A stretch of DNA of 64,000 nucleotides from Rapana venosa (lineage: Eukaryota > Mollusca > Gastropoda > Neogastropoda > Muricidae): the NCBI GenBank assembly GCA_028751875.1, contig CM054144.1, forward strand, positions 16,359,001 to 16,423,000, written 5' to 3'. The notes under the pieces are model-generated. The model was not told the origin of the DNA and ran no database searches. It saw only the letters and a list, made by a program, of their open reading frames with translations. Position 1 is the first letter of the stretch. Each line of letters begins with the position of its first letter. Below are positions 11,570 to 22,800 of this stretch, piece after piece. The translations under genes and the position numbers were made by a program.

Positions 11570-12161
11570 CTCTGCCTCATTTTTTGCTTGCCTGTTGTCA
11601 CTGTTTCTTTACTCAGACAAACCCAGGTAACCGATTTCAGTTCTTATGTTATCATAAAAAAGATAATAATAATAAATGAAAAACTTCTTAAAATAAGGAA
11701 TGGGTGAAAGCATTAAAAAATATTTGTACATGTATGAAGTATTTCAAGGGCAGCTTTGGGAGTAGGAAAGGTTTGCTCTGCTAGACATGACACCAACCTT
11801 GGCAGTGGCTCCCCTGTTATAAAGTTGCTTTATCCAACAGACTGATTATAAAGTTTTTGATTGTTGTTGATACAGAATTTATGGAAAAAATTGTTCATAG
11901 AACTTATCACATCTATCTTTTTTTTTCCAGATTTTTGTCCCAGAAGACTTGAAAGACGATAAGTACTGGGCAAGAAGAAAGAAGAATAACCACGCAGCCA
12001 AGCGGTCGAGAGATGCCCGGCGTGTGAAGGAAAACCAGATTGCCATGAGAGCCGCCTACTTAGAAAAAGAAAACAAGTCCATCTTGGAAGAGATTGAGAA
12101 GATACGCCGTGAGAACGCACATCTGAAGCATCGTCTGAATAAATACGAGCCCTCGGCTTAA
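7035..12161 (+). CDS. TEF/HLF: PAR-subfamily bZIP transcription factor (TEF/HLF/DBP/Pdp1 family), five coding exons
   Basis: Joining 7035-7125, 8565-9146, 9627-9749, 11275-11357 and 11931-12161 gives 1,110 nt, or 369 residues plus stop, with GT-AG introns of phases 1, 1, 1 and 0. Residues about 50-81 hold the conserved N-terminal activation motif of PAR proteins ([12 protein letters not shown], then [11 protein letters not shown]). Residues about 100-215 are rich in Ser-Pro and His. Residues about 266-305 form the proline- and acid-rich PAR domain ([19 protein letters not shown]). The basic region at 306-330 has the N-x2-AA-x2-SR signature (N312, A315, A316, S319, R320). The zipper d positions are I330, L337, I344, I351 and L358, with Asn at a positions 341 and 355. 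The product is expected to be a nuclear homo- or heterodimer binding TTAYGTAA D-boxes. Family members act in circadian output, detoxification and development. TEF, HLF and DBP arose by vertebrate duplications, so a one-to-one name is not possible. The exact 5' end and any alternative first exons are unknown. Confidence 0.95.
7765..7820. repeat. (CT)n-(CCCT)n microsatellite in intron 1
   Basis: A CT run of about 38 bases is followed by CCCT units. The rest of intron 1 (7,126-8,564) shows no further feature. Confidence 0.9.
8565..9146 (+). CDS. TEF/HLF: PAR bZIP coding exon 2 (activation motif and Ser/Pro-rich region)
   Basis: The acceptor is TTTTCCCCACACAG and the donor is AAACAG|GTAGGT, both phase 1. 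The exon encodes residues 31-224. The conserved block [15 protein letters not shown] to [10 protein letters not shown] is followed by a TVSWDDLI segment. Then comes a run of imperfect [10 protein letters not shown] repeats, caused by tandem CATCAGCCCCAACCCTCG units at about 8,874-8,910. The many Ser-Pro pairs are candidate proline-directed kinase sites. Confidence 0.95.
9627..9749 (+). CDS. TEF/HLF: PAR bZIP coding exon 3
   Basis: The acceptor is CATTGTTCCAG and the donor is ATCCCAG|GTCTTT. The exon is 123 nt with phase 1 on both sides, so skipping it would keep the frame. It encodes a Ser/Thr/Pro stretch and then [19 protein letters not shown], which precedes the PAR domain. The symmetric length makes it a candidate alternative exon. 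Confidence 0.9.
10703..10791. repeat. (CA)n microsatellite in intron 3
   Basis: An interrupted and then pure CA run of nearly 90 bases lies in intron 3 (9,750-11,274). The remainder of that intron shows nothing recognisable. Confidence 0.9.
11275..11357 (+). CDS. TEF/HLF: PAR bZIP coding exon 4 (PAR domain)
   Basis: The acceptor is GTGTGTGTTGCCAG and the donor is AGAAAG|GTACAT. The 83-nt exon shifts phase from 1 to 0 and encodes residues 266-293, [20 protein letters not shown] and then PMIKKSRK, the hallmark of the PAR subfamily. Confidence 0.95.
11463..11569. repeat. (GT)n-(CTGT)n-(CT)n microsatellite in intron 4
   Basis: GT repeat passes into CTGT units and then a long CT run between exons 4 and 5. 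Confidence 0.9.
11931..12161 (+). CDS. TEF/HLF: PAR bZIP terminal coding exon 5 (basic region and leucine zipper)
   Basis: The acceptor is CTTTTTTTTTCCAG. The exon encodes residues 294-369: [35 protein letters not shown], then the zipper, ending KYEPSA and TAA at 12,159-12,161. The whole DNA-binding and dimerisation unit lies in this single exon. Confidence 0.98.
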   Translation: MFVPEDLKDDKYWARRKKNNHAAKRSRDARRVKENQIAMRAAYLEKENKSILEEIEKIRRENAHLKHRLNKYEPSA

Positions 12162-12579
12162 AACTCGCCCGTTTGGGTGGAAAACACATAGTGTATCATG
12201 AGAAGCTCTTGTACAAACCTGTCTTGGTAGTACTTGTTTATCATTCTGCACCGTGTTGGTTTTCATTTATTTGGGACAACATGAGTGTTTGTAGACACAA
12301 CTTGTCCTAAAGGTGTCAGAGAAAGGTATGAGTGATATAAACTTAAAATTTTTTTTAAATCATACATTTGTCTGACAGTGAGAGACTCCTGACTCCGCCA
12401 TTACAAATGTCTGGGTTAGACTCCTCCCTAAGCTCCTTCAGGAGTCACAGGGTAACGGCTCTGAAACACTTGGTGAGTTTCAAGCAGTTTGAACCTAGAA
12501 GAGCCCATTCCTCTTATAGCCCTGATTGCATGCTGGGTATGGTTGTGTCGTCCGTGATATCAGCCCTCACTGGCCTTGT

Positions 12580-12788
12580 TTAGAATGAGGTTTTAAACAT
12601 GAGAGCGAGATGTTCTATGGGACCCTGGTTTATAGTCTCATCAGAAGGACTGACCAGCAGGGGAATGGGATCATAAACCAATGTAAACTCAGGGGGGAAG
12701 TTCTTCTGAGGATCCCAGATCCCTGTGTGGTGACGGAAACCTTCAGATTCACTTCCGTCAGATCATGCACTTGGCTATTCTCAGTGTC
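12580..12788 (-). mobile_element. Degenerate SINE1-like fragment
   Basis: Segments GATGTTCTATGGGACCCTGG, TTTATAGTCTCATCAGAAGG and a later GTCAGATCATGCAC follow the same order as in the better SINE1 copies on the minus strand. The divergence is high. Confidence 0.4.
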
Positions 12789-13240
12789 CTCCTCCCTTGT
12801 GCAGATAAAGAGAAGATTTATTGACAGAGAGACTAACTCCCTCCTCCCTTGTTCAGATAAAGAGAAGATTTATTGACAGAGGCTAACTCCCTCCTCCCTT
12901 GTGCAGATAAAGAGAAGATTTATTGACAGAGGCTAACTCCCTCCTCCCTTGTGCAGATAAAGAGAAGATTTATTGACAGAGAGACTAACTCCCTCCTCCC
13001 TTGTGCAGATAAAGAGAAGATTTATTGACAGAGAGGCTAACTCCCTCCTTGTTCAGATAAAGAGAAGATTTATTGACAGAGGCTAACTCCCTCCTCCCTT
13101 GTGCAGATAAAGAGAAGATTTATTGACAGAGAGACTAACCCCCTCCTCCCTTGTGCAGATAAAGAGAAGATTTATTGACAGAGAGGCTAACTCCCTCCTC
13201 CCCTGTGCAGATAAAGAGAAGATTTATTGACAGAGAGATT
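12789..13240. repeat. Minisatellite, 50-53 bp unit, nine copies
   Basis: Nine copies of a unit containing GCAGATAAAGAGAAGATTTA and then TTGACAGAG, CTAACTCC, CTCCTCCCTTG occur back to back. Length varies through GAGA/GA and CTCC differences. The minus strand of every unit carries AATAAA (GTCAATAAATC). Confidence 0.95.
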
Positions 13241-13367
13241 GCCATATCTACAGAGATCATGACCCCTGTCACCAGTCCTTTCTCACAGCCCTTTCATTCA
13301 CACAGCAAAACCAGAAAGAACAATCCAGAACTCTTACATGCAGTTGTTGCCTTCTTACATGTATTTC

Positions 13368-13368
<1 letters not shown>

Positions 13369-13445
<77 letters not shown>

Positions 13446-13480
13446 ACCCCCACCCACCCCCCACACACACACACACAATC
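13369..13480. repeat. Poly-C tract of 77 bases followed by CCCAC and CA repeat
   Basis: There are 77 consecutive C at 13,369-13,445, then C-rich A-interrupted sequence and a short CA run. The Pro-rich and Gly-rich open frames across it are artefacts. Confidence 0.95.
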
Positions 13481-15200
13481 TCTTTCCTTTTAAAAAGAAA
13501 AGGAAAAGAGAAGGATAAGAGTATCAGTTTTGTAAGTGTTGTTGTCATAGGTAGTATTAATAAGTTTATGTGAGCATATACATTAAACGAGCAATGCTCT
13601 AGAGTATAGCATTTGTACTCAGCAGCAATGGGTTGGGATCAGTAGATTTGAGTATGTGTTACATCACTTGTGTGACTGAAAGATGTGGTTCATAGAAATG
13701 ACACGGATGGGTGTGGGTGAGAGTGTGCTGTTGAATGGAGACGTGACGAAAGAAAGTAAAGGTATGTCGATGGATGGATGAGGCATAAACAAACCACAAA
13801 AAAAGAAAGGTGAAGGAGTTGCAGATTGAAGCTAGGGCTTGAGCCTTTTGAAAAGGGCATGGTGGGAAATAAAGTTGAATTTAAAATGTGTGTGTAAACA
13901 AGCATTGAAATCAATCTGTGACTGCTTAGTTCTGTGATTCTGATTAAACCCATTAAAGATTTATGCTATATAGAAACTTTAGAATTTTCCCTCTTTCAAC
14001 TCAAAATGAAGTCCATCAAAACAGCAACTATGAGTGTAAGTTTTAAAAAAATGTTTAAAGAAAGAAAGAGAGAGACAAAAGCAGTGTCTTATCTTAAGGG
14101 AATTCCTTTCCCACCATCATGTTCAGCCTATTCTGTATTCCTGAAAGATCTCTTATCTAAACTTATGATGTACTCTTGTAAGCAGCCTTGATAATGCTAA
14201 TGCTCCTTAGCATCCTGTTCTACCCCATATCAGACAATTTTGTATTCATGGCCTGTGTATTCCTCTGTGGGCCTGAGGAAAGTAGAAGCTTCTAGAAATA
14301 AATACTATCATGCCTAGGCGGAAGTCTGTATCGAGCGTGCCTGAGAACCAACATGGTTCTTGTGCATGTGACCTTTCACCTTTCATTTTGGCTGCTGTGA
14401 AGACATGCCTCTGTGTTTTTCCAAACTTAGCTGTTGGGGTAATTGTGATTATGTGTTGAGGCAGAAGTTTTCATCTTTGTGACAGTGAACATTCAAAGAG
14501 TTGATGACTGATTACATTCTGTGTGATTGTCTGCACTGAAGCCAACAGTGTAATACTCGCATCTTGTATTTGTGAGTTAGGTGTTTGTTCCTGCTGATAT
14601 TGTTATTCTGTTGTCTGTTGTCCAGTGAGTGCACAGATGGTGAGAGTAAGCTTTCAGGCTTTCATTGCATCCTGTTCCGGTGTAGATATCGTCATGGGAA
14701 GGCATCTATGCTGTGTACAGTCTGTAAGAAGATGTGTATTTTTTGGTGGTCTGTTGTTGAGGTTTATGTACTTTGACATACTTTTCTTTCTTTGCTTTTT
14801 TGTTTGAAGAATATCAGTTTTGAATACTGTTGTAGCAGTACTTTCTGTTAAAAGTATCTCTTTTGATGCTGGTAGGCTTTTTCTTTCGTTCTTTCCAGTT
14901 GTTTTTTAAATATTTTTTCCCAAAGAATATTGTTCCTTGCTGCAGAATGGGTAATTCGTCTCCTGAAGATTAGCTGGTGCATTAAGCGTGGGTTGTATTG
15001 CTGTTGTCTGATTTTTCAGCCCCAATACATTATGTTTGAATTTTTGCTCACGGATTTTGTGACCAACAGCATTGAAAAGACTCTCATTATTATTTTTCAT
15101 TGGCCATTATATTCTTGATTTTTAAATGTGTTTTTGTTGTCTGTGTCAGATGTGTATGTCATTGAATCACTTTTCTTTTGTAAATCGAGCTAGGGTCTCT
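13481..15200. other. Gene-free stretch
   Basis: I see AT-rich ordinary sequence without a convincing ORF, RNA gene or repeat, other than the AATAAA at 14,297. Confidence 0.5.

Positions 15201-15202
<2 letters not shown>

Positions 15203-15277
<75 letters not shown>
15203..15277. repeat. (AT)n microsatellite
   Basis: An uninterrupted AT run of about 75 bases, self-complementary and able to form a long hairpin. Confidence 0.97.
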
Positions 15278-15280
<3 letters not shown>

Positions 15281-15669
15281 ATGTTTTCAATGTTTGTGAG
15301 ATGCTTGTAAATCAGATCAGTTTCAAGGTTAATAGTTGCATAAGAATGAATCAGTTAAAATAGAATTGTAATGAATGTAAATAAACCAAAGAGAATATTA
15401 TTCTGTGAATGTTGTTTGGCAGTTGTACATAACACCCCAAAGGGTGAAAACCAAGCAAACAAGGCCACCCAATTCTCTCAATGTACATAGCAGAGAAATA
15501 TTCTACGGCAGCAGTCAGCAATTGTATCTCTTGTCTTATTGACTTGTTTGAAGAAGCTGGACAGAGATGATTTGGTAGCTGGTTTAACATGATCACACTC
15601 TTTGTAGGAAACTTACATTTTGTTATCCTTACAGGTTGGGCACTGTTTTGTTTGGTTTTGTTTTATTGA

Positions 15670-15689
15670 GGGGGGGGGGGGGGGGGGGG
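15670..15689. repeat. Poly-G tract (20 bases)
   Basis: Twenty consecutive G in otherwise T/G-rich DNA; a shorter G14 lies at 16,780-16,793. From 15,300 to 17,260 I see no gene. A 29-bp direct duplication (GTGTGTTGAGTGAGACAGAG) lies at about 16,519-16,575. Confidence 0.9.
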
Positions 15690-17261
15690 ATGTCTGTGTT
15701 TTTGTTTAGTTTGTTTTGTAGCAATGTTGTCATCAAGTGCAGCTGAATGTTGGTATTTTTCATCATGGTTAGTGTCACTTGGTTTGCAGTGTGTTGTTTT
15801 TAACTCAGGGTTTTCTGTTGTATAGAGATTTGACGTTGCTACAGAAACAAGACATTTTGTTATTTAATCTTCCTTTTTTAAAATTGTTATTAATCATTTG
15901 TATTTAAGCCTTTTAGAAGACGGTCAAGAATTCTCAGCAGATATGTGCATGCACACATACACTGACCTTTATACACAGACATGCACACACAGAGGCTACA
16001 TTGACATTATTTCACAACCAATGCAATTGGCAGTGATGACATGACATCACAGCACTCGACAGTGGGTTCTCTTGTTTCTTAGGACAAGATGTCAACACAA
16101 TCTGTTGTCTCGGCAACATAATTTTATCTTCGATGTCACTGCACCAGTAGTCTTCTTACTTAACGCCATTGATCTCCCTCTAATCTCTCAAAATGGCAGA
16201 GAGCCACATTTCTTGATATATTGCGTGTGCAATTCGAACCATTCCCGAGGCTCCAGAAATTTCATTTGGAACACAAATTATACACAGGCACCAATTCACT
16301 TACCCTTTCCCTGTCAGTGTCATCTTTGGTCATGCTTGTAGAAGACTTGGGAAGCTGGTCTTCCTTATTCCGCAACATTTGTGATTGATATCACTTCCAG
16401 TCACAGTACATTCCTCAGAAATTGGAATGTGGCTGCATATAATATGACAAGGAATTTAAAAACTGAAATACACATAATCTTCTCACCTAGTGTGTACTTA
16501 GGTCTCTCAGTGATGTCCAGGTGTGTTGAGTGAGACAGAGTGTATAGGTGTGTTGAGTGAGACAGAGTGTATATTTAGGGTGAATCCCAGGGTGTTTAAA
16601 CAGAAAAATGCTCAAAGCATTTTTTTCTTTTCTTTTTTAAACCATTAGTGTACTTTGTAGATTATTTAAGTGCAGGTATGTTTAGTTTGGGGTGTGGCAA
16701 TGTATGAGAAATAACTGAGAAAGGATTTAAATGAATAAGACGTTTAGTGTGCCAGTTGTTTTCAAACTGAAGGTCATTTGGGGGGGGGGGGGGTTTGTTT
16801 TGTTTGTTTCTGACCATTTTTGGATCATGTTCTATTGTAGGCATTATTTATGCCATGTATTCAATTTATACTTAGCCTTTAGTCATTATCATGTTCATAT
16901 TTATTGTAGGCATTAAGTGACAGATTTGAGTTCATACTTCATCTTTAGGCATAATTAGTTTTAAGCTTTGCAGTGATGGCAGCATGAATAAGATCACTAG
17001 TAAATTTTAATAAGCAAATGTGATATAGAATTGCTATGACCGACATGGATTTCATCAAACTGTGTATGTCTGCTGAAACATGGATCCCTCCCCCATTAAA
17101 ACTAAATGGTGTATTGGCAAGACAGGTGTGTATGATTTGAAAACCAAAACCAACAACTAGTCTTCTTTTTTTCCCCCCTTCAAATTGGAGAAACAATCAT
17201 GTGATGTGAATAATTTTTTTTTTAAATATGATTTTGATTTTCTTTTTTTTAATATTTGGAG

Positions 17262-17330
17262 AAACAAGTCAAGTCAAAAACACTTTAATCATCCCTTGAA
17301 GGGCAATTACAATCACATTGTATAGTTAAT
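17262..17330 (-). mobile_element. Possible LINE/SINE 3' end with CAAGT-type tail
   Basis: AAGTCAAGTCAAAAACACTT followed by TAATCATCCCTTGAAGGGCA resembles the 3' end of invertebrate non-LTR elements read on the minus strand, with a short repetitive tail. No coding remnant is adjacent. Confidence 0.3.
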
Positions 17331-17577
17331 TTTTTTTAACCCTGAAATCCTTTTTTTTTCTAATAAGAGAACATTCACAGTAGAATATGGACTTAGAAGT
17401 TTTAGGATGTCTATAGAAGAAAATCTGGTGAATCAGGAATTACAGGACGTCTTCTGAAGAAAACTTGGTGAATTTAGAGAAACAATTTTCAGAAAAATAA
17501 TGTAATTGCCAGCATTAAAACATCTAGATATACACATTGTTGCATTTTTACAGCACAGACTTCTTACTGTTATTTTT

Positions 17578-17760
17578 GTATGTATTGGTATGTTGCGTTG
17601 TTGTCATAAAACATAAAATGAAAAACAGTTATTTTGTAAATATATTCGGTACATTGCGTTGTTGTCATAAAAAAAATTTAAAAAGTAAAAATGTGTTATT
17701 TTGTAAATATAGATTTGTTGCATTGTTGTCATGAAATAAAAAGTTGAAAGTGCATGTAGT
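17578..17760. repeat. Degenerate tandem triplication (about 60 bp unit)
   Basis: The motif GTTGCGTTGTTGTCATAAAA followed by TTATTTTGTAAATATA recurs three times with substitutions (near 17,590, 17,650 and 17,715). The third carries AATAAA near 17,737. It could be the end of a long 3' UTR or simple AT-rich tandem repeat. Confidence 0.6.
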
Positions 17761-17819
17761 TTGAAGTCCTAAGTATGAATGTCAATAGATGGGAAAATAA
17801 CAATGTATGAGTGACAGAT

Positions 17820-18120
17820 ATTTTCTGGTGATTGTACGGTTTTGTTCTATTATTCTTTTTGGTTTCTTTTCTTTTCTTTTTCTTTTTTTTAAACCTTTTT
17901 TCCATTCCTCAGCAAGAGCTCTGAGGTTCATGAACATTGTTAAAGAGACTGACATTTTTTTTGTATTGTTTTGTTCTATTGTCCTTTAGGATTTTTTTTT
18001 AACCTTTTTTTTTTCATTCCTCAGCTAGAGCTGCGAGGATCACGAATGGTGAGATATTGCGTATGTGACCATTTGTCCACCTTTAAGGTAGCCACATTCC
18101 CACTTTGGGGAAATGACCAT
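17820..18120 (-). repeat. Duplicated T-rich segment and SINE2-related fragment
   Basis: Two similar segments (TTTTGTTCTATTATTCTTTT and, later, TTTTGTTCTATTGTCCTTTA) each lead to CATTCCTCAGC then AGAGCT. The second continues into GGTGAGATATTGCGTATGTG and TTTAAGGTAGCCACATTCC. Those last motifs match SINE2 copies elsewhere in the window. Confidence 0.5.
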
Positions 18121-18344
18121 TTACAGTCATGGCAGATTTCTCAGCATGAAATTCACACTGCTTTCCTCTGGGAAAGAGCTCCAGCACAATGCAGCACCCA
18201 CCCTTTTTTCTTTATTTCCCTTGTCTATGTATTTATATCCCAATTATTGTGGGTTTTCCTTCTTTTTTGCGAGGGACAATTCTTATCCCCACCCCCCACC
18301 CCCGAAAAAAAAAGGCCAGTCTCAGGTATGGCAGCTCTTCTTCG

Positions 18345-18390
<46 letters not shown>
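18345..18390. repeat. Poly-C tract (46 bases)
   Basis: Forty-six consecutive C. The Pro-rich or Gly-rich ORFs across it are artefacts. Confidence 0.95.
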
Positions 18391-18393
<3 letters not shown>

Positions 18394-18399
18394 ACGTCT

Positions 18400-19800
18400 T
18401 GAAAACAAATGGACTGATTACTGAATGAGCAAGAACAAACTCGCATTCACATTAGTCTTACTTCCATACTCTTCTCCTTCCCTTATGCAAACATATAAAT
18501 AATGCACACACACACACCCATGGGTGATTTCTCTTCTGTTTTAAATAGAATTTTGTAGGAGCAATTTTAGGGCGTTTTTTGTTTTTGTTTGTTAGGTTTT
18601 TTTGGTAAGGATTATTAGATTCAAGACTTTGAACCCTCCTGAAGTATAACTACAATAACAGCATGTGACAAACTTCTTGAAAACCTTTGAAAATCAAGGC
18701 TTGTCTATCGAAATTATACTAATTACGGATAATGATAATCTAAAAATACATTTTTGTGCGAAAACAAATAGCTCATAAAGGTTCAAATGCTTGGGAGTGT
18801 GTGGATGAAACAAACAAGGAATAGCCTAGCAGACATCAAAGTCTTCAAGGGAAGTAATTAGTACTAATTATCAATAAGTGTCCGGAAGTGAGGCTATTGT
18901 GGAAGTGGTTGGAAAACATGCCTTGTCAGAGTTTTAAACCACAAACCAAGGTAAAAACTATGCATTGAACACCGTGTATCAGACGAAAGCAAAGCTCATA
19001 GGCTATATTTAGCAAAGTAGCAAAAAGCAAAAGCAATGTTTTTGCTGTGCATGTGATAAAACACCTTAGCCTGCAAAGGGGGGGGGGGGGGGGGGTTGGT
19101 GGATGGCAAGTGTTTGAAATTAACTCCAAGAGCTGTCAAAATCCGATCAAGATCTGACACATTGTATGGACTCGAGTTGCTATGAAACATATTCAAAGTT
19201 ACCAAATTTTATGTAACTGGTGCCTAACGCTGGAGTATAAATGAAATTTACGTGTCGATTTTGTATAAGTAAAGAATTTTGCTCAAGAGGACAGGTGTAC
19301 TTTCGGTTTCCAAATGTGGACATTTTTGTCTCAGGCGTGGCATTCTTTTGCTGACATATTTATGGGTAGATGCAGCAACCAACTTCATTAAGAAATAGTT
19401 ATGAACTTAGATTTTTTTCTAGATAACTATCAACATAAAATCTGTTTTTTTTTAATTTGTTCTTTTACTTGAAACATACAAACCAGTTCCAGTACAAACA
19501 TACCAATGATACCATACAAGGCCATAGCAGTTGACAGTAACCCAGATATTATTCCTGAAAGAGAGATAGAGATAGAGAGATGTTTTAAATCAACAACTTT
19601 TAGTGTACCAACTGTTACTGATAATGTAACAACTATCAACTATACTATTATAATATATACTTATTATACTCATATAATCTGTGAAAGGAGAGTTTGCATG
19701 GAAAGTGTGCATATGAGACTTTTGAATTGTCAATGTTGCAAATGCAGTTAAAGAATGAAACCTTTTTTTTAAAATCATGAAAGCAAATTCTACAGTAATT
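18400..19800. other. Gene-free stretch with one poly-G tract
   Basis: No gene is supported. G18 lies at 19,078-19,095. The remainder is ordinary AT-rich DNA. Confidence 0.5.
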
Positions 19801-19805
19801 CAAAC

Positions 19806-22800
19806 ATCTATCTATCTATCTATCTATCTATCTGTCCCGTAGTCTGACGACCGTGGGGGCACCCTCAAAGACTCAGCAACCAGTTCCCTCCATTCTTCTC
19901 TCTGTTCTGCCTTTCTCAGGGTTTTGTTGAGTTCTAGGCCTGTCCATTCACTGATGTTATCCTCCCAGCTCTTCCTTGGTCTGCCTCTTCTTCTTCCTCC
20001 TTGGACAGTGCCTTGCAAAACTGTCTTTGTAATTCCTTGGGATCTTGTGACATGCCCATACCACTTAAGTTTACGCTTTTTCACGATCGTTAGAAGGTTC
20101 TCATAGGGTCCAATGGTTTGCTGGATTCTGTTATGCACGCTTTCGTTGCTTATGTGGTCTTTGTAGGAGATGCCAAGGAGTCTCCGAAAGCATCTCATCT
20201 CCACTGCCTGTACTCTCCTCTCCAAATCTGCAGTCAGGGTCCATGATTCACAGGCATACAGAAATATGGATATGACAAGGGAGCGCATTAGTCTGATCTT
20301 GGAGATAAGTGAGATATTCTTATCTCTCCAGATGGTGTTTAGTTTTGACAAAGCTGTTATTGTCTGTGCAGTCCTGCATACTACTTCTGGCTTGGATCCC
20401 TGGTCGGATACAATGGCTCCCAGGTACTTGAAGCTTTGAACTGTTTCCAGCTTCTGGTCATTAACCTGATATCAGTGCTAATGCCGTTGGTGTTATTAGT
20501 CATCAGTTTGGTCTTCTCTGCACTGATTTCCATGCCGTATGTTTTGGAGGCCTTATCCAAGTGTTCTGTTAGGCTGGCAAGCTCTTTTTCTGATCCTGCT
20601 ATTCCATCAATGTCATCTGCGAAGCGGAGGTTTGTGATCGTTCTGCCACCAATGCTGACTGATCCTTCATGATGTTCCAGTGCATCAGCCATGATTCTCT
20701 CAAGGAAGATGTTGAAAAGGGTGGGTGAGAGTAGACAGCCCTGCCTTACTCCAACTGTTGTTCGAAACCATTCTCCAATGTTGTTGTTGTAGTACACTGC
20801 ACTGGTGGCCTCCCTGTACAGCTGTTTGATGACTCTGATCAGGTTTGCATTGATGCTGTACAAGTTCATGGTTGCCCACAAAGCTGCATGCCACACCCTG
20901 TCAAATGCCTTCTTAAAATCGATAAATACGTGGTATAGGTCTTGTTGATGTTGAAGGTACCGCTCACATAGTATTCTGAGGTTGAATATCTGTTCTGTTG
21001 TGCTGCGCCCTGCTCGGAAACCTGCTTGTTCCTCAGCAATGATGGTCTCTGCTTGTGGCTTCAGTCTATTCAATATTATCTGCAGCATGACCTTGCTTGG
21101 GTGACATATGAGGCTGATTGTGCGGTAATTATGGCATTGTTGTAGATTTCCTTTCTTGGGGAGGGTGATGATGAGCGACTGCGTCCATGGTGTTGGCCAT
21201 TTTCCTGTCTGCCAGATCTTGTTGCAGATTCTTAGTAGGGCGCTGATCATGGCTTCCCTCCAGCTTGGACCAACTCAGCTGGAATGTTGTCAGCCCCTGC
21301 TGATTTCCCCTTTTTCAGCGATCTGACTGCTGTTTCCACTTCTTCTCGGAGGATAGGGTGACTGTCTGTGTCTTTGCTTTCGGGTACATTAAGGACTTCT
21401 GGATCTCCTGCGGTTCTATAGTTATACAGGTCGGAGCAGTATTCTGTCCATCTGTTCAGAATATCCTGGTCGTCAGTGAGACACTTCCCATTTTTGTCTT
21501 GGATTGTTAAACCTTTTCTCTGTTTCGTGCTAGTCAGGTCTTTCACCAGCTGATATGCTTTCTTGCTATTGCTTTTCTTGATGTTCTCTTCAATGTCTTG
21601 GCACTGTTCACCGATCCATTTCTCTTTTGCCTCCGTCATGGACTTCCTGATTCTTTTGTTGACTGCCCTATATTGTTCTGCTCTTTCTTTTGTTTCATTT
21701 TTCTTTTTCTTCAACTCTCTACGCTTGTCGCATAGTTGTAGGATGTTAGGTGTGACCCATGGTTTTTTGACTGGTCGGCGTTTGCCAAGAAGCTCGTTTG
21801 CTGTTTCAGTCACTGCTGTATTGAAACTATTCGTCAGTGTATCTATGTCTGAGTCTATCACAGTGAGTGCTGCAAACTTTCCACCTATCCTTGCTTGAAA
21901 AATTTCTAATACCTCTGGGTCCTTCAGCTTCTCGAGGTCAAATTTGATCCTGATGTTGTTCCGCTTGTGGATTTTCTTTAGACGTAGTCGGAAAGTCATC
22001 ATCACAAGATCATGATCACTCCCTATGTCTGCTCCTGGAAAACTTCGTGTCTGTGCGATGTTAACGCTAGACTGAAACCGTCTTTTCACCATGATGTAAT
22101 CTATTTGGTTGTGGTGTTCTCCATTTGGGCTATGCCATGTCCATTTTCTGGATTTCTTGTGTGGGCCAAGTGTATTCACTAGCTGGAGGTGGTTGTTACT
22201 GGCAAACTCCAGGAGTCTCAAGCCTCTTTCATTTGATTGGTTATTACAATGTGGCCCACAAACGCCCTCCCAGTCTTTCCATGCATCTTCTCCTACCTTG
22301 GCGTTCCAGTCGCCTTGCACAACGAGGATGTCTTTCTTGGGTGTTTGATTCAGAACCTCTTGTAGCTGGTCATAAAATTCTTCTACGGCTTCATCTGTGC
22401 AGTCTGATGTAGGGGCGTATGCCTGTACTATAGTTATGTTAAAGGGGGTTGCTCTCAGGCGGATGGTAATAAGTCTGCTGGACACAGGCTGACAGCTCAT
22501 GACGGTGTTCACGGTGTCTTTGTGAATGAGAAACCCCACGCCGTGTTCATGTTTATCCTGTTTTCCACTGTAGTATAATTTGTGGTCTTCCTGGGTCGTT
22601 GTTTCTCCCATGTTTTTCCACCTGACTTCGCAGAGCCCAAGGATGTGCCAATGATATCTGGACATCTCATGTGTCAGTTCTTCCACTTTGCCTGCAGCTC
22701 TTAGTGTTCGTACATTCCATGTGCCAATGATGGTGTTGTGTCTGGCACGAATTTTGCTGCGTTTTACATCAGTAGCATACTTTCGACATCTGTCCTGATG

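Larger units (their letters stand above)
12162..14310 (+). other. Probable 3' UTR and downstream region of PAR bZIP gene
   Basis: No ORF follows the stop codon. A first canonical AATAAA that could end the transcript lies at 14,297-14,302. The stretch also contains a degenerate SINE (12,580-12,788), a minisatellite (12,789-13,240) and poly-C (13,369-13,445), annotated separately. The true polyadenylation site cannot be chosen by eye; another candidate lies near 17,737. Confidence 0.35.

Noticed and set aside
13269..13548. Gly-rich and Pro-rich ORFs over the poly-C tract
   Set aside because: Pure homopolymer translation; the same holds for 18,225-18,446.
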